Notes: generated from the letters alone by a model not told the origin. 64,000 bases of DNA from Cherax quadricarinatus (GCF_038502225.1 NC_091378.1:4445925-4509924), one strand, 5' to 3'; counted from the stretch's first letter, positions 20,640 to 31,907 are shown. Numbers and translations are program-made.

Positions 20640-20745
20640 GCCAGGCTGGTTGTCAGAGTAACGGCCAGAGGATCGAGCCTCCTCCACTCCTTGCCCTGAA
20701 TGTCCCCACACGGGTTTAGCGCTCCATGAAATATTTTAATAACCC
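20640..20745 (+). repeat. Dispersed repeat with GAGGATCGAGCCTCC core
   Basis: Related words occur at 37355-37385 and 50825-50875. It ends near CACGGGTTTAGCGCTCC. Confidence 0.45.
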
Positions 20746-20825
20746 AGGTAAAATAATCTCAGACGAGTAGACGGATAAGTAGGGTGAACAAATGGGTCAC
20801 TAGGAGAACCAGGTGTTTGACTTAG

Positions 20826-20826
<1 letters not shown>

Positions 20827-20904
<78 letters not shown>
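20827..20904. repeat. (AT)n microsatellite
   Basis: About 39 AT units, self-complementary. Confidence 0.95.
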
Positions 20905-20907
<3 letters not shown>

Positions 20908-21339
20908 AACAATTGCAGACGGGCGATCTTAACTATGCGAGACAAGCCACGGGGGGGGGGAATCTTTAGTTCAAGCACTTTCACACTTCTCAGTGCGTCA
21001 TCAGGAGCTATGCAATGTTGCAAGAGAGCAACTAAAGCAGGGAGAGAATTGTCAGAGTAGCGTAGTGCGGATGTGTATGCTGAGGGTAACCGTGGTTGGT
21101 GACACATCCGCGCTACGCTACGATAGTGTTCAGGTCGTAAGACCTTGGTTTACCGGTATTGTGGACTAATGATGGTTCAGGATGGACCGAAATTTGATCT
21201 TGAGTTCCCTTCCCAAACCTGGGAATTGTTCCAGCCACGGGACTGTGACTTTTGTTCCTCTTTGTGATAGTTCAGGGATGGTTAACTATCTCAGTTGATA
21301 GTTTAGGGATGGGTAATTATCTCAGTTGAGAAATTACGG

Positions 21340-21960
21340 ATGCAGCACCTGTTTGACGCCTCACCAACCAGTGACTTCATCAGTTCCGTACAGAGGTGAG
21401 GTGCGAAGATAGTGGATGAGACAATCAGGTAATCTGATTGCCGAATGTCTTCAAAAAGAGATGTGCTAGTGTTGTACATGTTGTCTAATTCTTCAGTGCT
21501 GGATATAGAAGTGGAGAGGTAATTTTAAAGGGATCAGTCCCTCAACCTTGATGAGGTAGTAAGTCCCTCAACCTTGATGAGGTAGTAAGTCCCTCAACCT
21601 TGATGAGGTAGTAAGTCCCTCAACCTTGATGAGGTAGTAAGTCCCTCAACCTTGATGAGGTAGTAAGTCCCTCAACCTTGATGAGGTAGTAAGTCCCTCA
21701 ACCTTGATGAGGTAGTAAGTCCCTCAACCTTGATGAGGTAGTAAGTCCCTCAACCTTGATGAGGTAGTAAGTCCCTCAACCTTGATGAGGTAGTAAGTCC
21801 CTCAACCTTGATGAGGTAGTAAGTCCCTCAACCTTGATGAGGTAGTAAGTCCCTCAACCTTGATGAGGTAGTAAGTCCCTCAACCTTGATAGAAGTGGTC
21901 AGTCCCTTAACATAGAAGGTAATCAGTCCCTCAACCATGATGGTCTGGTGTCCTCCACGT
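21340..21960 (-). mobile_element. H-element remnant containing a 26-bp array
   Basis: The minus strand has CTGATGAAGTCACTGG at about 21366-21382. The array at 21530-21890 and the flanking GTCAGTCCC/TCAGTCCCTCAACC words are the H-element interior (compare 17840-17880). Confidence 0.7.
21530..21890. repeat. 26-bp minisatellite, about 14 copies
   Basis: Unit AGTAAGTCCCTCAACCTTGA plus TGAGGT, nearly invariant. It derives from the H-element interior. Confidence 0.95.
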
Positions 21961-22507
21961 CCTACACACTTTGACACATCTCACGTGTATAATCAATGCA
22001 AAATGTATTTCATGAAGCGGTAAACCCGCCTGGGTCATTTAACGCTCGTAGAAGAGAGGATCAGCGAGTTTTAGAATTTTCAAACTTTATTTTTTGGGAG
22101 GGGGGAGGAGGGGGGGTCTTTATTGTGGTCTGTTGATAAGATCGCGGTTCATGACGGTGGTGAGAATTATTACTTTTGTTATATTAGAAAAAAAGGTCGC
22201 TAAACCCGGGTGGGTTATTCATTGACCGGTGATGAGAGTGTGAGTGAGAGAGAGAGTCTATTGCAGCTTCGTTGTGAGTCTCTGGAGGTTATGCGAACAA
22301 CAAAAGTCCTTCTCGGAAATCTCCGGTGTTAGTTTGTAACCTTCCACGTCAAGCAGGTGGCGAAGTAGTCAATGGTAGGGAGACCCCAGGAGGTAATTGA
22401 AACGCACTTTAGACAGAGAGAACCTGGGTTTTTACAAGGTTTCACCCACAGTTGTCTGCAACGTTTTGCATACTTTGGGCGGAGCCTCATAAAATTAAGG
22501 GTTTTGT
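21961..22507. other. Unassigned sequence
   Basis: No gene. Two short related words, TAAACCCGCCTGGGTCATT and TAAACCCGGGTGGGTTATT, lie at about 22021 and 22202. Confidence 0.5.
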
Positions 22508-22566
22508 GTAAAGTGTCTTGAGTTAAGAGGACAGTGATCAGGGAAGGATACACTTAAGTGTTTCCT
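22508..22566 (+). repeat. 60-bp unit, left copy
   Basis: GTGTCTTGAGTTAAGAGGAC through ACTTAAGTGTTTCCTG. It is the same unit as the array at 23558-23812, on the other side of the LINE A copy. Confidence 0.8.
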
Positions 22567-22591
22567 GGTTACCTGGAGGTTATTCCGGGGA

Positions 22592-23023
22592 TCAACGCCC
22601 CCGCGGCCCGGTCCATGACCAGGCCTCCTGATGGATCAGGGCCTGATCAACTAGGCTGTTACTGCTGGCCGCACGCAGTCCAACGTACGAGCCACAGCCC
22701 GGCTGATCCGGCACTGACTTTAGGTATCTGTCCAGCTCTCTCTTGAAGGCAGCCAGGGGTTTATTGGCAATTCCCCTAATGCTTGATGGGAGGCTGTTGA
22801 ACAGTTTTGGGCCCCGGACACTTATGGTGTTTTCTCTTAGTGTACCAATGGCGCCCCTACTTTTTATTGGGGGCATTTTGCATCGCCTGCCCAGTCTTTT
22901 ACTTTCGTAGGGAGTGATTTCTGTGTGCAGATTTGGGACCATTCCTTCCAAGATTTTCCAAGTGTAGATTATGATATATCTCTCCCTCCTGCGTTCCAAC
23001 GAGTACAAGTCAAGTGCTTCCAA
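22592..23023 (-). pseudogene. LINE A ORF2, C-terminal part
   Basis: 143 codons: L-E-R-R-R-E-R-Y-I-I-I-Y-T-W-K-I-L-E-G, then R-G-A-I-G-T-L-R-E-N-T, G-P-K-L-F-N-S-L-P, F-K-R-E-L-D-R-Y-L, N-S-L-V-D-Q-A and a W-T-G-P-R-G-R end. This is the conserved C-terminal region of CR1/L2-like ORF2. A frame break near 23030 separates it from the next part upstream. Confidence 0.85.
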
Positions 23024-23036
23024 GCGTTCCCAGTAG

Positions 23037-23504
23037 TTAAGGTGCTTGACAGAACTTATACGTGCAGTAAAGGATCTCTGTACACTCTAGATCTGCGATT
23101 TCACCTGCTTTGAATGGAGATGTTAATGTACAGCAGTATTCCAGCCTAGAGAGAACAAGTGATTTGAAAAGGATCATCATGGGCTTGGCATCTCTCGTTT
23201 TGAAAGTTCTCATTATCCATCCTATCATTTTCTTTGCACGTGCGATCGTGGCACTGTTGTGATCCTTGAAAGTGAGATCCTCAGACATTACTACTCCCAG
23301 GTCCCTTACATTATATTTCCGCTCTATTGTATGGCCGGAGTCAGTAGTATACTCTGTTCTAGTTATTATCTCCTCCAGTTTTCCATAACGGAGTAGTTGG
23401 AATTTGTCCTCATTGAACATCATATTGTTTACCGTTGCCCACTGGAAAACTTTGTTTATATCTTCTTGGAGGTTAACCGCGTCCTCAGCAGATGACAGCC
23501 TCAT
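23037..23504 (-). pseudogene. LINE A ORF2, post-catalytic RT part
   Basis: 155 codons beginning just after the F-A-D-D-T motif: L-Q-E-D-I-N-K-V-F-Q-W, a D-L-G-V-V-M motif, F-K-D-H-N, then L-F-K-S-L-V-L-S-R-L-E-Y-C. It ends in a frame shift near 23030-23060. Fingers and palm are missing through 5' truncation. Confidence 0.85.
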
Positions 23505-23557
23505 GCAGATCCTAGTATCATCCGCAAAGGATGATACGGTGCTGTGGTGTATATCTC

Positions 23558-23812
23558 TGTGTAGTGTCTTGAGTTAAGACTTAGGGCAGTGATCAGGGAA
23601 GGATGCACTTAAGTGTTTCCTGTGTAGTGTGGTGTATATTCCTGTGTAGTGTCTTGAGTTAAGACTTAGGGCAGTGATCAGGGAAGGATACACTTAAGTG
23701 TTTCCTGTGTAGTGTCTTGAGTTAAGAGGGCAGTGATCAGGGAAGGATGCACTTAAGTGTTTCCTGTGTAGTGTCTTGAGTTAAGAGGGCAGTGATCAGG
23801 GAAGGATGCGGC
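23558..23812. repeat. About 60-bp repeat, 4 copies
   Basis: Unit GTGTCTTGAGTTAAGA...GGCAGTGATCAGGGAAGGAT...CACTTAAGTGTTTCCTG. Length varies because CTTAG and a short GTGGTGTATATTC block are present or absent. Confidence 0.85.
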
Positions 23813-24329
23813 AGACATCGTTGTGTCACAGACCTTCTGGACACTGGCCTTGCCTGCTACAAAGACCAGCTGATTACAAGCCTCTGCTACAAAAGCAGTC
23901 TTTGATTACAAGATTGTGTGGGCCACCATTAAGCGTTTATTGATTTTTTCCCAGGCGTTGTCGGCGAAATAAACCCATGATCTGGCTGCCAGTGACTGGC
24001 ACTTTTGACCAAACAGAGTTTAATGGCGCCTAGATGTAAGACTTTCTTGAACTTTTAGCGCATCATCGCCTTCCAGACGTCTTTGTTTTACTTGAGGTGG
24101 GTGTAGGGTGAGCGTCCAGGGTGTGGGAGGCGTGTGGAGGAGGCGCAGGAGGCGGTGAAGGGTCGGAGGTCGGTGTAGAGGTGGTGGTGTGTCGGTAGCA
24201 AGAGTTAGGGGTCAGGAGTGCTACGTCATTCCTCGCCGTCGATATCTGTATTAACCCCCCGCCAGGGGCTGCAGCCAAGCACCGGGTGGCCACCTCCCAC
24301 ACTGCCGTCCCTACCAGCTCCACCACTAG
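23813..24329. other. Unassigned sequence
   Basis: No gene recognised. The stretch from 24100 is G-rich and merges into the proline/glycine-coding repeat. Confidence 0.5.
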
Positions 24330-25165
24330 GAGGAGGAACTAGTGACGTCCCACCATCACCAGGAGGACCTAGTGATATCCCAATACTGCCAGAAGGACCT
24401 AGTGACATCCCACCACCACCAGGAGGACCTAGTGACGTCCCACCACCACCAGGAGGACCTGGTGACGTTCCACCAGCACCTAGTGATATCCATCACCACC
24501 TGAAGGACATAGCGACGTCCCCACCACCGCCTGGAGGACCTAGTAACATTCCCACCACCACCAGGAGGACCTAGTGACGTCCCACCACCACCACCACCAC
24601 CAAGAGGACCTAGTGACGTCCCACCACCACCACCAAGAGGACCTAGTGACCTCCCACCATCGCCAGGAGGACCTAGTGACGTCCCACCACCAGGACCTAG
24701 TGACGTCCCACCACTACCAGGAGGACCTAGTGACATCCCACCACCAGCAGGAGGTCCTAGTGACGTCTCATCACCACCAGCAGTAAATAATGACGTCCCA
24801 CCACCAGCAGTACCTAATGATGTACCACCAGCAGCACCTAGTGACGTCCCACCAGCAGCAGCAATACCTAATGACGTTCCACGACCAGCAGAACCAGTGA
24901 CGTACAACTTTTTGAAGGTCCCGTCAGTAGCAGAAGCTGCTGACATGCCACTTCCAGAAGGTCCCGTCAGCATGTGGAGCTGCTGACGACCCAATTCCGT
25001 TCCACTAGCAGCAGCTGGTGACGTCCTATCAGCAACAGCTGCTGGTGACGTCCTATCAGCAGCAGCAGCTGGTGACGTCCTACCAGGAGCAGCAGCAGCA
25101 GCAGCTAATGACGTCCTACCAGCAGCTGGTGACATCCTACCAGCAGCAACAGGAGCTAGTGACAT
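24330..25165. repeat. 30-bp proline/glycine-coding minisatellite, degenerating rightward
   Basis: The unit is about CCACCACCACCAGGAGGACC plus TAGTGACGTC. Divergence and loss of register rise toward 25165, where GCAGCAGCTGGTGACGTCC-like units dominate. The plus frame 24218-24574 (P-S-D-V-P-P-P-P-G-G repeat) and the minus frame 24356-25165 (269 codons, T-S-L-G-P-P-G-G-G-G repeat) are both open, so openness does not identify a gene. Confidence 0.85.
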
Positions 25166-25267
25166 CCTACCAGCAGCAACAGTAAACTACCTCAGAGAAC
25201 AGCAAACACAACATTTACCACACTCTTGAGTGAATGACACGAACTTGGTTAATTAACAGCCAGGAAA

Positions 25268-25348
25268 CCACCAGTTTACCTGGAGTCTACCTGGAGGGTA
25301 TTCCGGGGATCAACACCCCCGCGGCCCGGCCTGTGACCAGGCCTCGCA
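25268..25348 (-). mobile_element. LINE A 3' UTR fragment
   Basis: ACCTGGAGGGTATTCCGGGG then GCGGCCCGGCC and CCAGGCCTCG. Confidence 0.8.
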
Positions 25349-25561
25349 AAGATGCAGGGATATATACACTGAGAGGTAAATACATCTCTCAGTGTATATG
25401 TCTGTCAGTGTATATACACTGAGAGTTTACTCAAATCCCCATTTTAAGAACTGAAGCGTCATGCAGCCCTCATAACCATCGTGCAGTCGATAGACTTGAA
25501 ACCCCATTCATCAGCCATGGTAGTGGGGAGAGAGAGACTTTACATCATCACTTGTACCATG

Positions 25562-27926
25562 ACAGGGGCACACCACAACTTGAAGGGGGCACACCACAAC
25601 TTGAAGAGGGGCACACCACAACTTGAAGGGGGCACACCACAACTTGAAAGGGGCACACCACAACTTGAAGGGGGCACACCACAACTTGAAAGGGGCACAC
25701 CACAACTTGAAGGGGGCACACCACAACTTGAAAGGGGCACACCACAACTTGAAGGGGGCACACCACAACTTGAAAGGGGCACACCACAACTTGAAGGGGG
25801 CACACCACAACTTGAAGGGGGCACACCACAACTTGAAGGGGGCACACCACAACTTGAAGGGGGCACACCACAACTTGAAGGGGGCACACCACAACTTGAA
25901 AGGGGCACACCACAACTTGAAGGGGGCACACCACAACTTGAAGGGGGCACACCACAACTTGAAAGGGGCACACCACAACTTGAAGGGGGCACACCACAAC
26001 TTGAAGGGGGCACACCACAACTTGAAGGGGGCACACCACAACTTGAAAGGGGCACACCACAACTTGAAGGGGGCACACCACAACTTGAAAGGGGCACACC
26101 ACAACTTGAAGGGGGCACACCACAACTTGAAGGGGGCACACCACCACTTGAAGGGGGCACACCACCACTTGAAGGGGGCACACCACAACTTGAAAGGGGC
26201 ACACCACAACTTGAAGGGGGCACACCACAACTTGAAGGGGGCACACCACAACTTGAAAGGGCACACCACAACTTGAAGGGGGCACACCACAACTTGAAAG
26301 GGGCACACCACCACTTGAAGGGGGCACACCACAACTTGAAAGGGGCACACCACCACTTGAAGGGGGCACACCACAACTTGAAGGGGGCACACCACAACTT
26401 GAAAGGGCACACCACAACTTGAAGGGGGCACACCACAACTTGAAGGGGGCACACCACAACTTGAAGGGGGCACACCACAACTTGAAGGGGGCACACCACA
26501 ACTTGAAGGGGGCACACCCCAACTTGAAGGGGGCACACCACAACTTGAAGGGGGCACACCACAACTTGAAAGGGGCACACCACCACTTGAAGGGGGCACA
26601 CCACAACTTGAAAGGGGCACACCACAACTTGAAGGGGGCACACCACAACTTGAAGGGGGCACACCACCACTTGAAGGGGGCACACCACAACTTGAAGGGG
26701 CCACACCACAACTTGAAGGGGGCACACCACAACTTGAAGGGGCCACACCACAACTTGAAGGGGCCACACCACAACTTGAAGGGGGCACACCACAACTTGA
26801 AGGGGGCACACCACAACTTGAAGGGGGCACACCACAACTTGAAGGGGGCACACCACCACTTGAAGGGGGCACACCACAACTTGAAGGGGCCACACCACAA
26901 CTTGAAGGGGGCACACCACAACTTGAAGGGGGCACACCACAACTTGAAGGGGGCACACCACAACTTGAAAGGGGCACACCACCACTTGAAGGGGGCACAC
27001 CACAACTTGAAAGGGGCACACCACCACTTGAAGGGGGCACACCACCACTTGAAGGGGGCACACCACAACTTGAAGGGGGCACACCACAACTTGAAGGGGG
27101 CACACCACAACTTGAAAGGGGCACACCACCACTTGAAGGGGGCACACCACAACTTGAAGGGGGCACACCACAACTTGAAGGGGGCACACCACAACTTGAA
27201 GGGGGCACACCACAACTTGAAAGGGGCACACCACCACTTGAAGGGGGCACACCACAACTTGAAAGGGGCACACCACCACTTGAAGGGGGCACACCACAAC
27301 TTGAAGGGGGCACACCACAACTTGAAAGGGCACACCACAACTTGAAGGGGGCACACCACAACTTGAAGGGGGCACACCACAACTTGAAGGGGGCACACCA
27401 CAACTTGAAGGGGGCACACCACAACTTGAAGGGGCCACACCACAACTTGAAGGGGACACACCACAACTGGAAGGGGGCACACCACAACTTGATGGGGGAA
27501 CACCAAAACTTGAAGGGGCACACCACAACTTGAAGGGGGCACACCACAACTTGAAGGGGGCACACCACAACTTGAAGGGGCCACACCACAACTTGAAGGG
27601 GCCACACCACAACTTGAAGGGGGCACACCACAACTTGAAGGGGGCACACCACAACTTGAAGGGGCCACACCACAACTTGAAGGGGGCACACCACAACTTG
27701 AAGGGGGCACACCACAACTTGAAGAGGGGCACACCACAACTTGAAGGGGGCACACCACAACTTGAAGGGGGCACACCACAACTTGAAGGGGGCACACCAC
27801 AACTTGAAGAGGGGCACACCACAACTTGAAGAGGGGCACACCACAACTTGAAGAGGGGCACACCACAACTTGAAGAGGGGCACACCACAACTTGAAGAGG
27901 GGCACACCACAACTTGAAGAGGGCAC
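25562..27926. repeat. 21-bp minisatellite, about 112 copies (2.4 kb)
   Basis: Unit GGGGGCACACCACAACTTGA plus A, largest array in the window. Variants: GGGG to AGGGG, CACCACAA to CACCACCA, GGGGGC to GGGGCC, and AGAGGGGC units (mostly 22 bp) at both edges. Because 21 is a multiple of 3 the frame persists, giving up to 813 open codons on the minus strand and 308-313 on the plus. No start context, signal or domain supports translation. Confidence 0.97.
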
Positions 27927-28195
27927 CATGCCCAAGTATTCGTATCTTCAGAAGTCTGAAGGCGTCTTCTGTGTCGTTCATTACTAACGATAATTCTTGA
28001 ATTTCGTGTGTTTAGATTATATATCTTGGTTTATCGCTCTTAGGTAATTTTTGGTTTAACAGCCCATGTAAGTGGTTTTTTGTTTATCGCCATTTGTTGA
28101 CGACATTCTTGTTTATTTGCATTAAAACTGGTGGTTTTCTTGGGTTTATCAATACATGTTGACCGTATTGTTAAGTTTATTGATGTATATTTCCC
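27927..28195. other. Spacer between two minisatellites
   Basis: T-rich sequence with scattered GGTTTATCG words. No gene seen. Confidence 0.5.
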
Positions 28196-28199
28196 CGGA

Positions 28200-29430
28200 A
28201 TCGTCAACGATAGCTTCCCCAGTGGTACACGACCCGGCTATCGTTCCCCCCAGGGTCGTCAACGATAGCTCCCCCAGTGGTACACAACTCGGCTATCGTT
28301 CCCCCAGGGTCAACGATAGCTCCCCCCAGTGGTACACGACCCGGATATCGTTCCCCCAGGGTCGTCAACGATAACTCCCCCAGTGGTATACAACCCGGCT
28401 ATCGTTCCCCCAGGGTCGTCAGCGATAACTCCCCCCAGTGGTACACAACCCGGCTATAGTCCCCCCAGGGGCGTCAACGATAGCTCCCCAGTGGTACACA
28501 ACTCGGCTATCGTTCCCCCAGGGTCGTCAACGATAGCTCCCCCCCAGTGGTACACAACTCGGCTATCGTTCCCCCAGGGTCAACGATAGCTCCCCCCAGT
28601 GGTACACGACCCGGATATCGTTCCCCCAGGATCGTCAACGATAACTCCCCCAGTGGTATACAACCCGGCTATCGTTCCCCCAGGGTCGTCAGCGATAACT
28701 CCCCCCAGTGGTACACAACCCGGCTATAGTCCCCCCAGGGGCGTCAACGATAGCTCCCCAGTGGTACACAACCCGGCTATCGTTCCCCCAGGGTCGTCAA
28801 CGATAGCTCCCCCAGTGGCACACAACCCGGCTATCGTCCCCCAGGGTCGTCAACGATAGCTCCCCCAGTGGTACACAACCCGGCTATCGTTCCCCCAGGG
28901 TCGTCAACGATAGCTCCCCCAGTGGTACACAACCCGGCTATCGTTTCCCCAGGGTCGTCAACGATAGCTCCCCCCCCAGTAGTACACAACCCGGCTATTG
29001 TTCCCCCAGGGTCGTCAACGATAGCTCCCCAGTGGTACACAACCCGGCTATCCTTCCCCCAGGGTCGTCAACGATAGCTCCCCCAGTGGTACACAACCCG
29101 GCTATCGTTCCCCTTGGGTCGTCAACGATAGCTCCCCCAGTGGTACACAACCCGGCTATCGTCCCCAAGGGTCAACGATAGTTCCCCCAGTGGTACACAA
29201 CCCGGCTATCGTTCCCCAGGGTCGTCAACGATAACTCCCCCAGTGGTACACAACCCGGCTATCGTCCCCCCAGGGTCGTCAACGATAGCTCCCCCAGTGG
29301 TACACGACCCGGCTATCGTCCCCCCAGGGTCGTCAACGATAGCTCCCCCAGTGGTACACAACCCGGCTATCGTTCCCCCAGGGTCGTCAACGATAGCTCC
29401 CCCAGTGGTACACGACCCGGCTATCGTCGG
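28200..29430. repeat. 54-bp minisatellite, about 23 copies, with a 270-bp higher-order unit
   Basis: Unit GTCGTCAACGATAGCTCCCC...CAGTGGTACACAACCCGGCT...ATCGTTCCCCCAGG. Each unit holds the inverted repeat CGATAGC/GCTATCG. Blocks starting near 28277 and 28547 are almost identical, so five monomers (270 bp) were duplicated together. Confidence 0.95.
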
Positions 29431-29465
29431 TTGTCAGGTCTTCAAGAAACGAGACAATAGGGCGT

Positions 29466-29633
29466 TAGTGTGTACTCGCCTATATGTGTGGTTGCAGGGG
29501 TCGATTCATAGCTCCTGGCCCCGCCTCTTCGCTAGTCGCTACTAGGTCCACTGGTTCCATGAGCCTTATAACTCTTAAAGCTTTGTATGGATCCTGCCTC
29601 CACTACTTTACTCTCGAGACACTTCCACTTCCT

Positions 29634-29635
<2 letters not shown>
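29466..29635 (-). mobile_element. LINE B 3'-end fragment (first of a pair)
   Basis: Contains TTGCAGGGGTCGATTCATAG, CTCCTGGCCCCGCCTCTTCG and GTATGGATCCTGCCTCCACT, the LINE B 3' region. Its 5'-truncated end is at (TG)n 29636-29695. Confidence 0.85.

Positions 29636-29695
<60 letters not shown>
29636..29695. repeat. (TG)n between two LINE B ends
   Basis: About 30 TG units. In element orientation this is (CA)n. Confidence 0.95.
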
Positions 29696-29698
<3 letters not shown>

Positions 29699-29800
29699 CA
29701 CCTATATGTGGCTGCAGAGGTCGAGTCTCAGTTCCTGGTTTTGCTTCTTTCGTACCTATTCTTGAAGCTGTGTACACATCCTGCTTCTATCATCTTCAAA
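29695..29800 (-). mobile_element. LINE B 3'-end fragment (second of a pair)
   Basis: TACTCACCTATATGTGGCTG then GTCGAGTCTCAGTTCCTGG, a diverged LINE B 3' end directly following the (TG)n. Confidence 0.8.
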
Positions 29801-29906
29801 TTATTTTACTTTGAGCAGTGATAACCACGCTGAGTCCCTCTCCCAACACCATCCCCCACACCCCGAACACCCTCCCCAACACTCCCAACACCCTCCCCCA
29901 CACGGA

Positions 29907-30349
29907 GAGTCATCCACTCTACCGAGTTTGTCATAGTAACTGATACCAGCTTAGCTCAAAGAATCCGTGAGACACTTCGCAAGTCAACAGCAGAATTTAC
30001 AAAAGTAACTAATAGCCTTGTTAAGCCAACCAAAGTTAAAGTGGGTTCGAGAGTAATGCTGACTAACTTCAACAAAACATCCGCAATGCCTAAGCTTGAT
30101 CAAAAGTTTGTTGGTCCTTATCGAGTAGTTGAACATATCAATGACAATAAGTATAAGGTTAGAGAAATTAGTACTGGTCAGTATAAAGAATCGTATTTAG
30201 ATCATGTGAAGTTAGTATGCGATGTTGATGATATTTCTACCCAGACTAATGTGACAGATGCTGACAATCCTCTTGACTCTGTACCCTCTACCTCTAACAC
30301 TCAGATGATCAACCTGAATGTCGTTATTCTTTGCGTACTCGACAAGTAA
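29907..30349 (+). pseudogene. Gypsy-type LTR retrotransposon, integrase C-terminal end
   Basis: The frame is readable from about 29907. It encodes the tail of a Ty3/gypsy polyprotein: a K-V-G-S-R-V-M-L strand, then F-V-G-P-Y-R-V-V-E (the GPY/F motif of chromovirus/gypsy integrases) and Y-K-V-R-E-I...S-Y-L-D-H-V-K. Protease, RT, RNase H and the integrase catalytic core are absent from the window side upstream, which is C-rich repeat. A frame shift near 30310-30335 separates the last residues. Confidence 0.8.
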
Positions 30350-30519
30350 TGAGAAACCCCCAAGTATTTTTTGTAGATACTTGTTCAGATTTCCCTCAGT
30401 CAAGGCATGTGTTAGCCATTGCAAAGGAATTCGATCCTCCCAAAGATGATAACCATTCTGCATGTGTAAATCTTACCCTTGCAGAGTTGGGTTTAAATGT
30501 ACATAGTCTGTATAATTAG
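30331..30519 (+). pseudogene. Probable C-terminus of the gypsy polyprotein, shifted frame
   Basis: Reading upstream in this frame gives S-L-R-T-R-Q just before the M-R-N-P stretch, typical of gypsy/Pao pol C-termini, so it likely continues the previous frame after a one-base shift. It ends L-G-L-N-V-H-S-L-Y-N then stop. Confidence 0.5.
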
Positions 30520-31250
30520 ATTTTCAAGATGAATGAAGTGTCCACTGTGTTTATTATTAGCTGATCAGTTTTCAAAAAAAAATATTTGTGTTCACATTCC
30601 CTCCGAATTCTGAGATTTAGCAGTAATGATCTGTGCGCGCCAGATCTGTCTTTGCTGGTAATTACTTTCACCTTTGTAAATATATATATTCTTCCTCAGA
30701 ATCCGTAGAGTGCATGAATACAGATTGATCGATCAGTTCCATCCTTTATTATACTGTGATTTGTACTTATAATTCATAATGCATTACGTTAACACCCATT
30801 ACCTTAACATCCATTACGTTAACATCCATTACGATACCATCCATTAGTTCTAAGTTACATATGTCTTTGTTATTGTATAGAATCAGCCCAGAGCCACCTG
30901 TCTGTTCAGCCTATAGCATAGTATTGTATGTCGAGACGACATACGTAACATGACCGAGCTGTCAGTATAGCTACTGAATTCCCCTATACGTATACTTGTG
31001 TAGTATATTGTAGATCATATCATCCATGTGTATATTTAGGCTCCCATTCAGTAGGCTCATTGACTAGCTTGTGTGACGTCACGTGATGCCGGATGTGAGC
31101 GCTGTGCTCCCGGCCTGACTCGCACTCCACGCTTAGGTCTAAGAACAGGCTACACCAGGCTGGGCCTCCCCCTCTCACACTCTGCAAAGATAAGTGTTAC
31201 CATCCAACAAGTGTGTTTAACTCCAACCATCACTTTTCCACGAACCCTCC
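30520..31250 (+). mobile_element. Gypsy 3' UTR and putative 3' LTR
   Basis: About 400 bp of A/T-rich untranslated DNA follows pol, including a four-fold CATTACGTTAACA-like word at 30780-30845. A candidate LTR starts near 30925 with TGTATGTCGAGACGACATAC, an inverted repeat, and continues with a TATATTTAGG at about 31033. The right edge is uncertain (before the C-rich tract at 31240). No second LTR is in the window to confirm the limits. Confidence 0.45.
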
Positions 31251-31795
31251 AGACACCAACACCATCCCCCACACACCCAACACCCTCCCCCACACCCCAA
31301 CACCCTCCCCCACACCCCCAACACCCTCCCCCACACCCCCACCACCACCAACACCATCCCCCACACACCCAACACTCAACCACACACCCAACATTCCTCC
31401 ACACACCCAACACTCAACCACACACCCAACATTCCTCCACACACCCAACACCACCCCCCACACCACCAACGCCACCCCCCACACCACCAACACCATCCCC
31501 CACACCACCAACACCATCCCCACACCCCCAACACCATCCCCTACACCCCCAACACCATCCCCTACACCCCCAACACCCTCCCTCACACCCCCAACACCCC
31601 CAACACCCTACCCCCACCCCCAACACCCTCCCCCACAGCCCCACCACCCTTCCCCACACCCCTAACACCCTGTCCCACTCCCCCAACAACCTCCCCCACT
31701 CCCCCTACAACCTCCCCCACACCCCAACACCCTCCCCCACACCCCCAACACCCGCCCCTACACCCCCAACACCCCCTCACACCCCCAACACCTAT
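31240..31795. repeat. C-rich imperfect tandem repeat
   Basis: Copies of ACACCCCCAACACCCTCCCC of about 15-24 bp. The strand is almost devoid of G, so the complementary strand is G-rich. The Pro/Thr/His frames are compositional. Confidence 0.9.
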
Positions 31796-31907
31796 ATAGG
31801 AGCGGCTCCCCCACCTTCCTCTTCCTCGGAAGAGAAAAAATCACTAATGAAATTTTGTAAGAAATATTACCCCGGTCACTGGATTTGTGGCGATTACAAG
31901 ACTCAGT

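Larger units (their letters stand above)
22563..23540 (-). mobile_element. LINE A, 5'-truncated copy of about 1 kb
   Basis: Begins (minus strand) at the RT catalytic motif F-A-D-D-T near 23525 and runs through the C-terminal domain to the 3' UTR. It is the reference copy for the many LINE A scraps here. It sits between copies of a 60-bp repeat. Confidence 0.88.

Noticed and set aside
25511..27981. Frames of about 800 codons on the minus strand
   Set aside because: They translate a 21-bp tandem repeat. All three minus frames are open, no domain is present, and the composition follows the unit.
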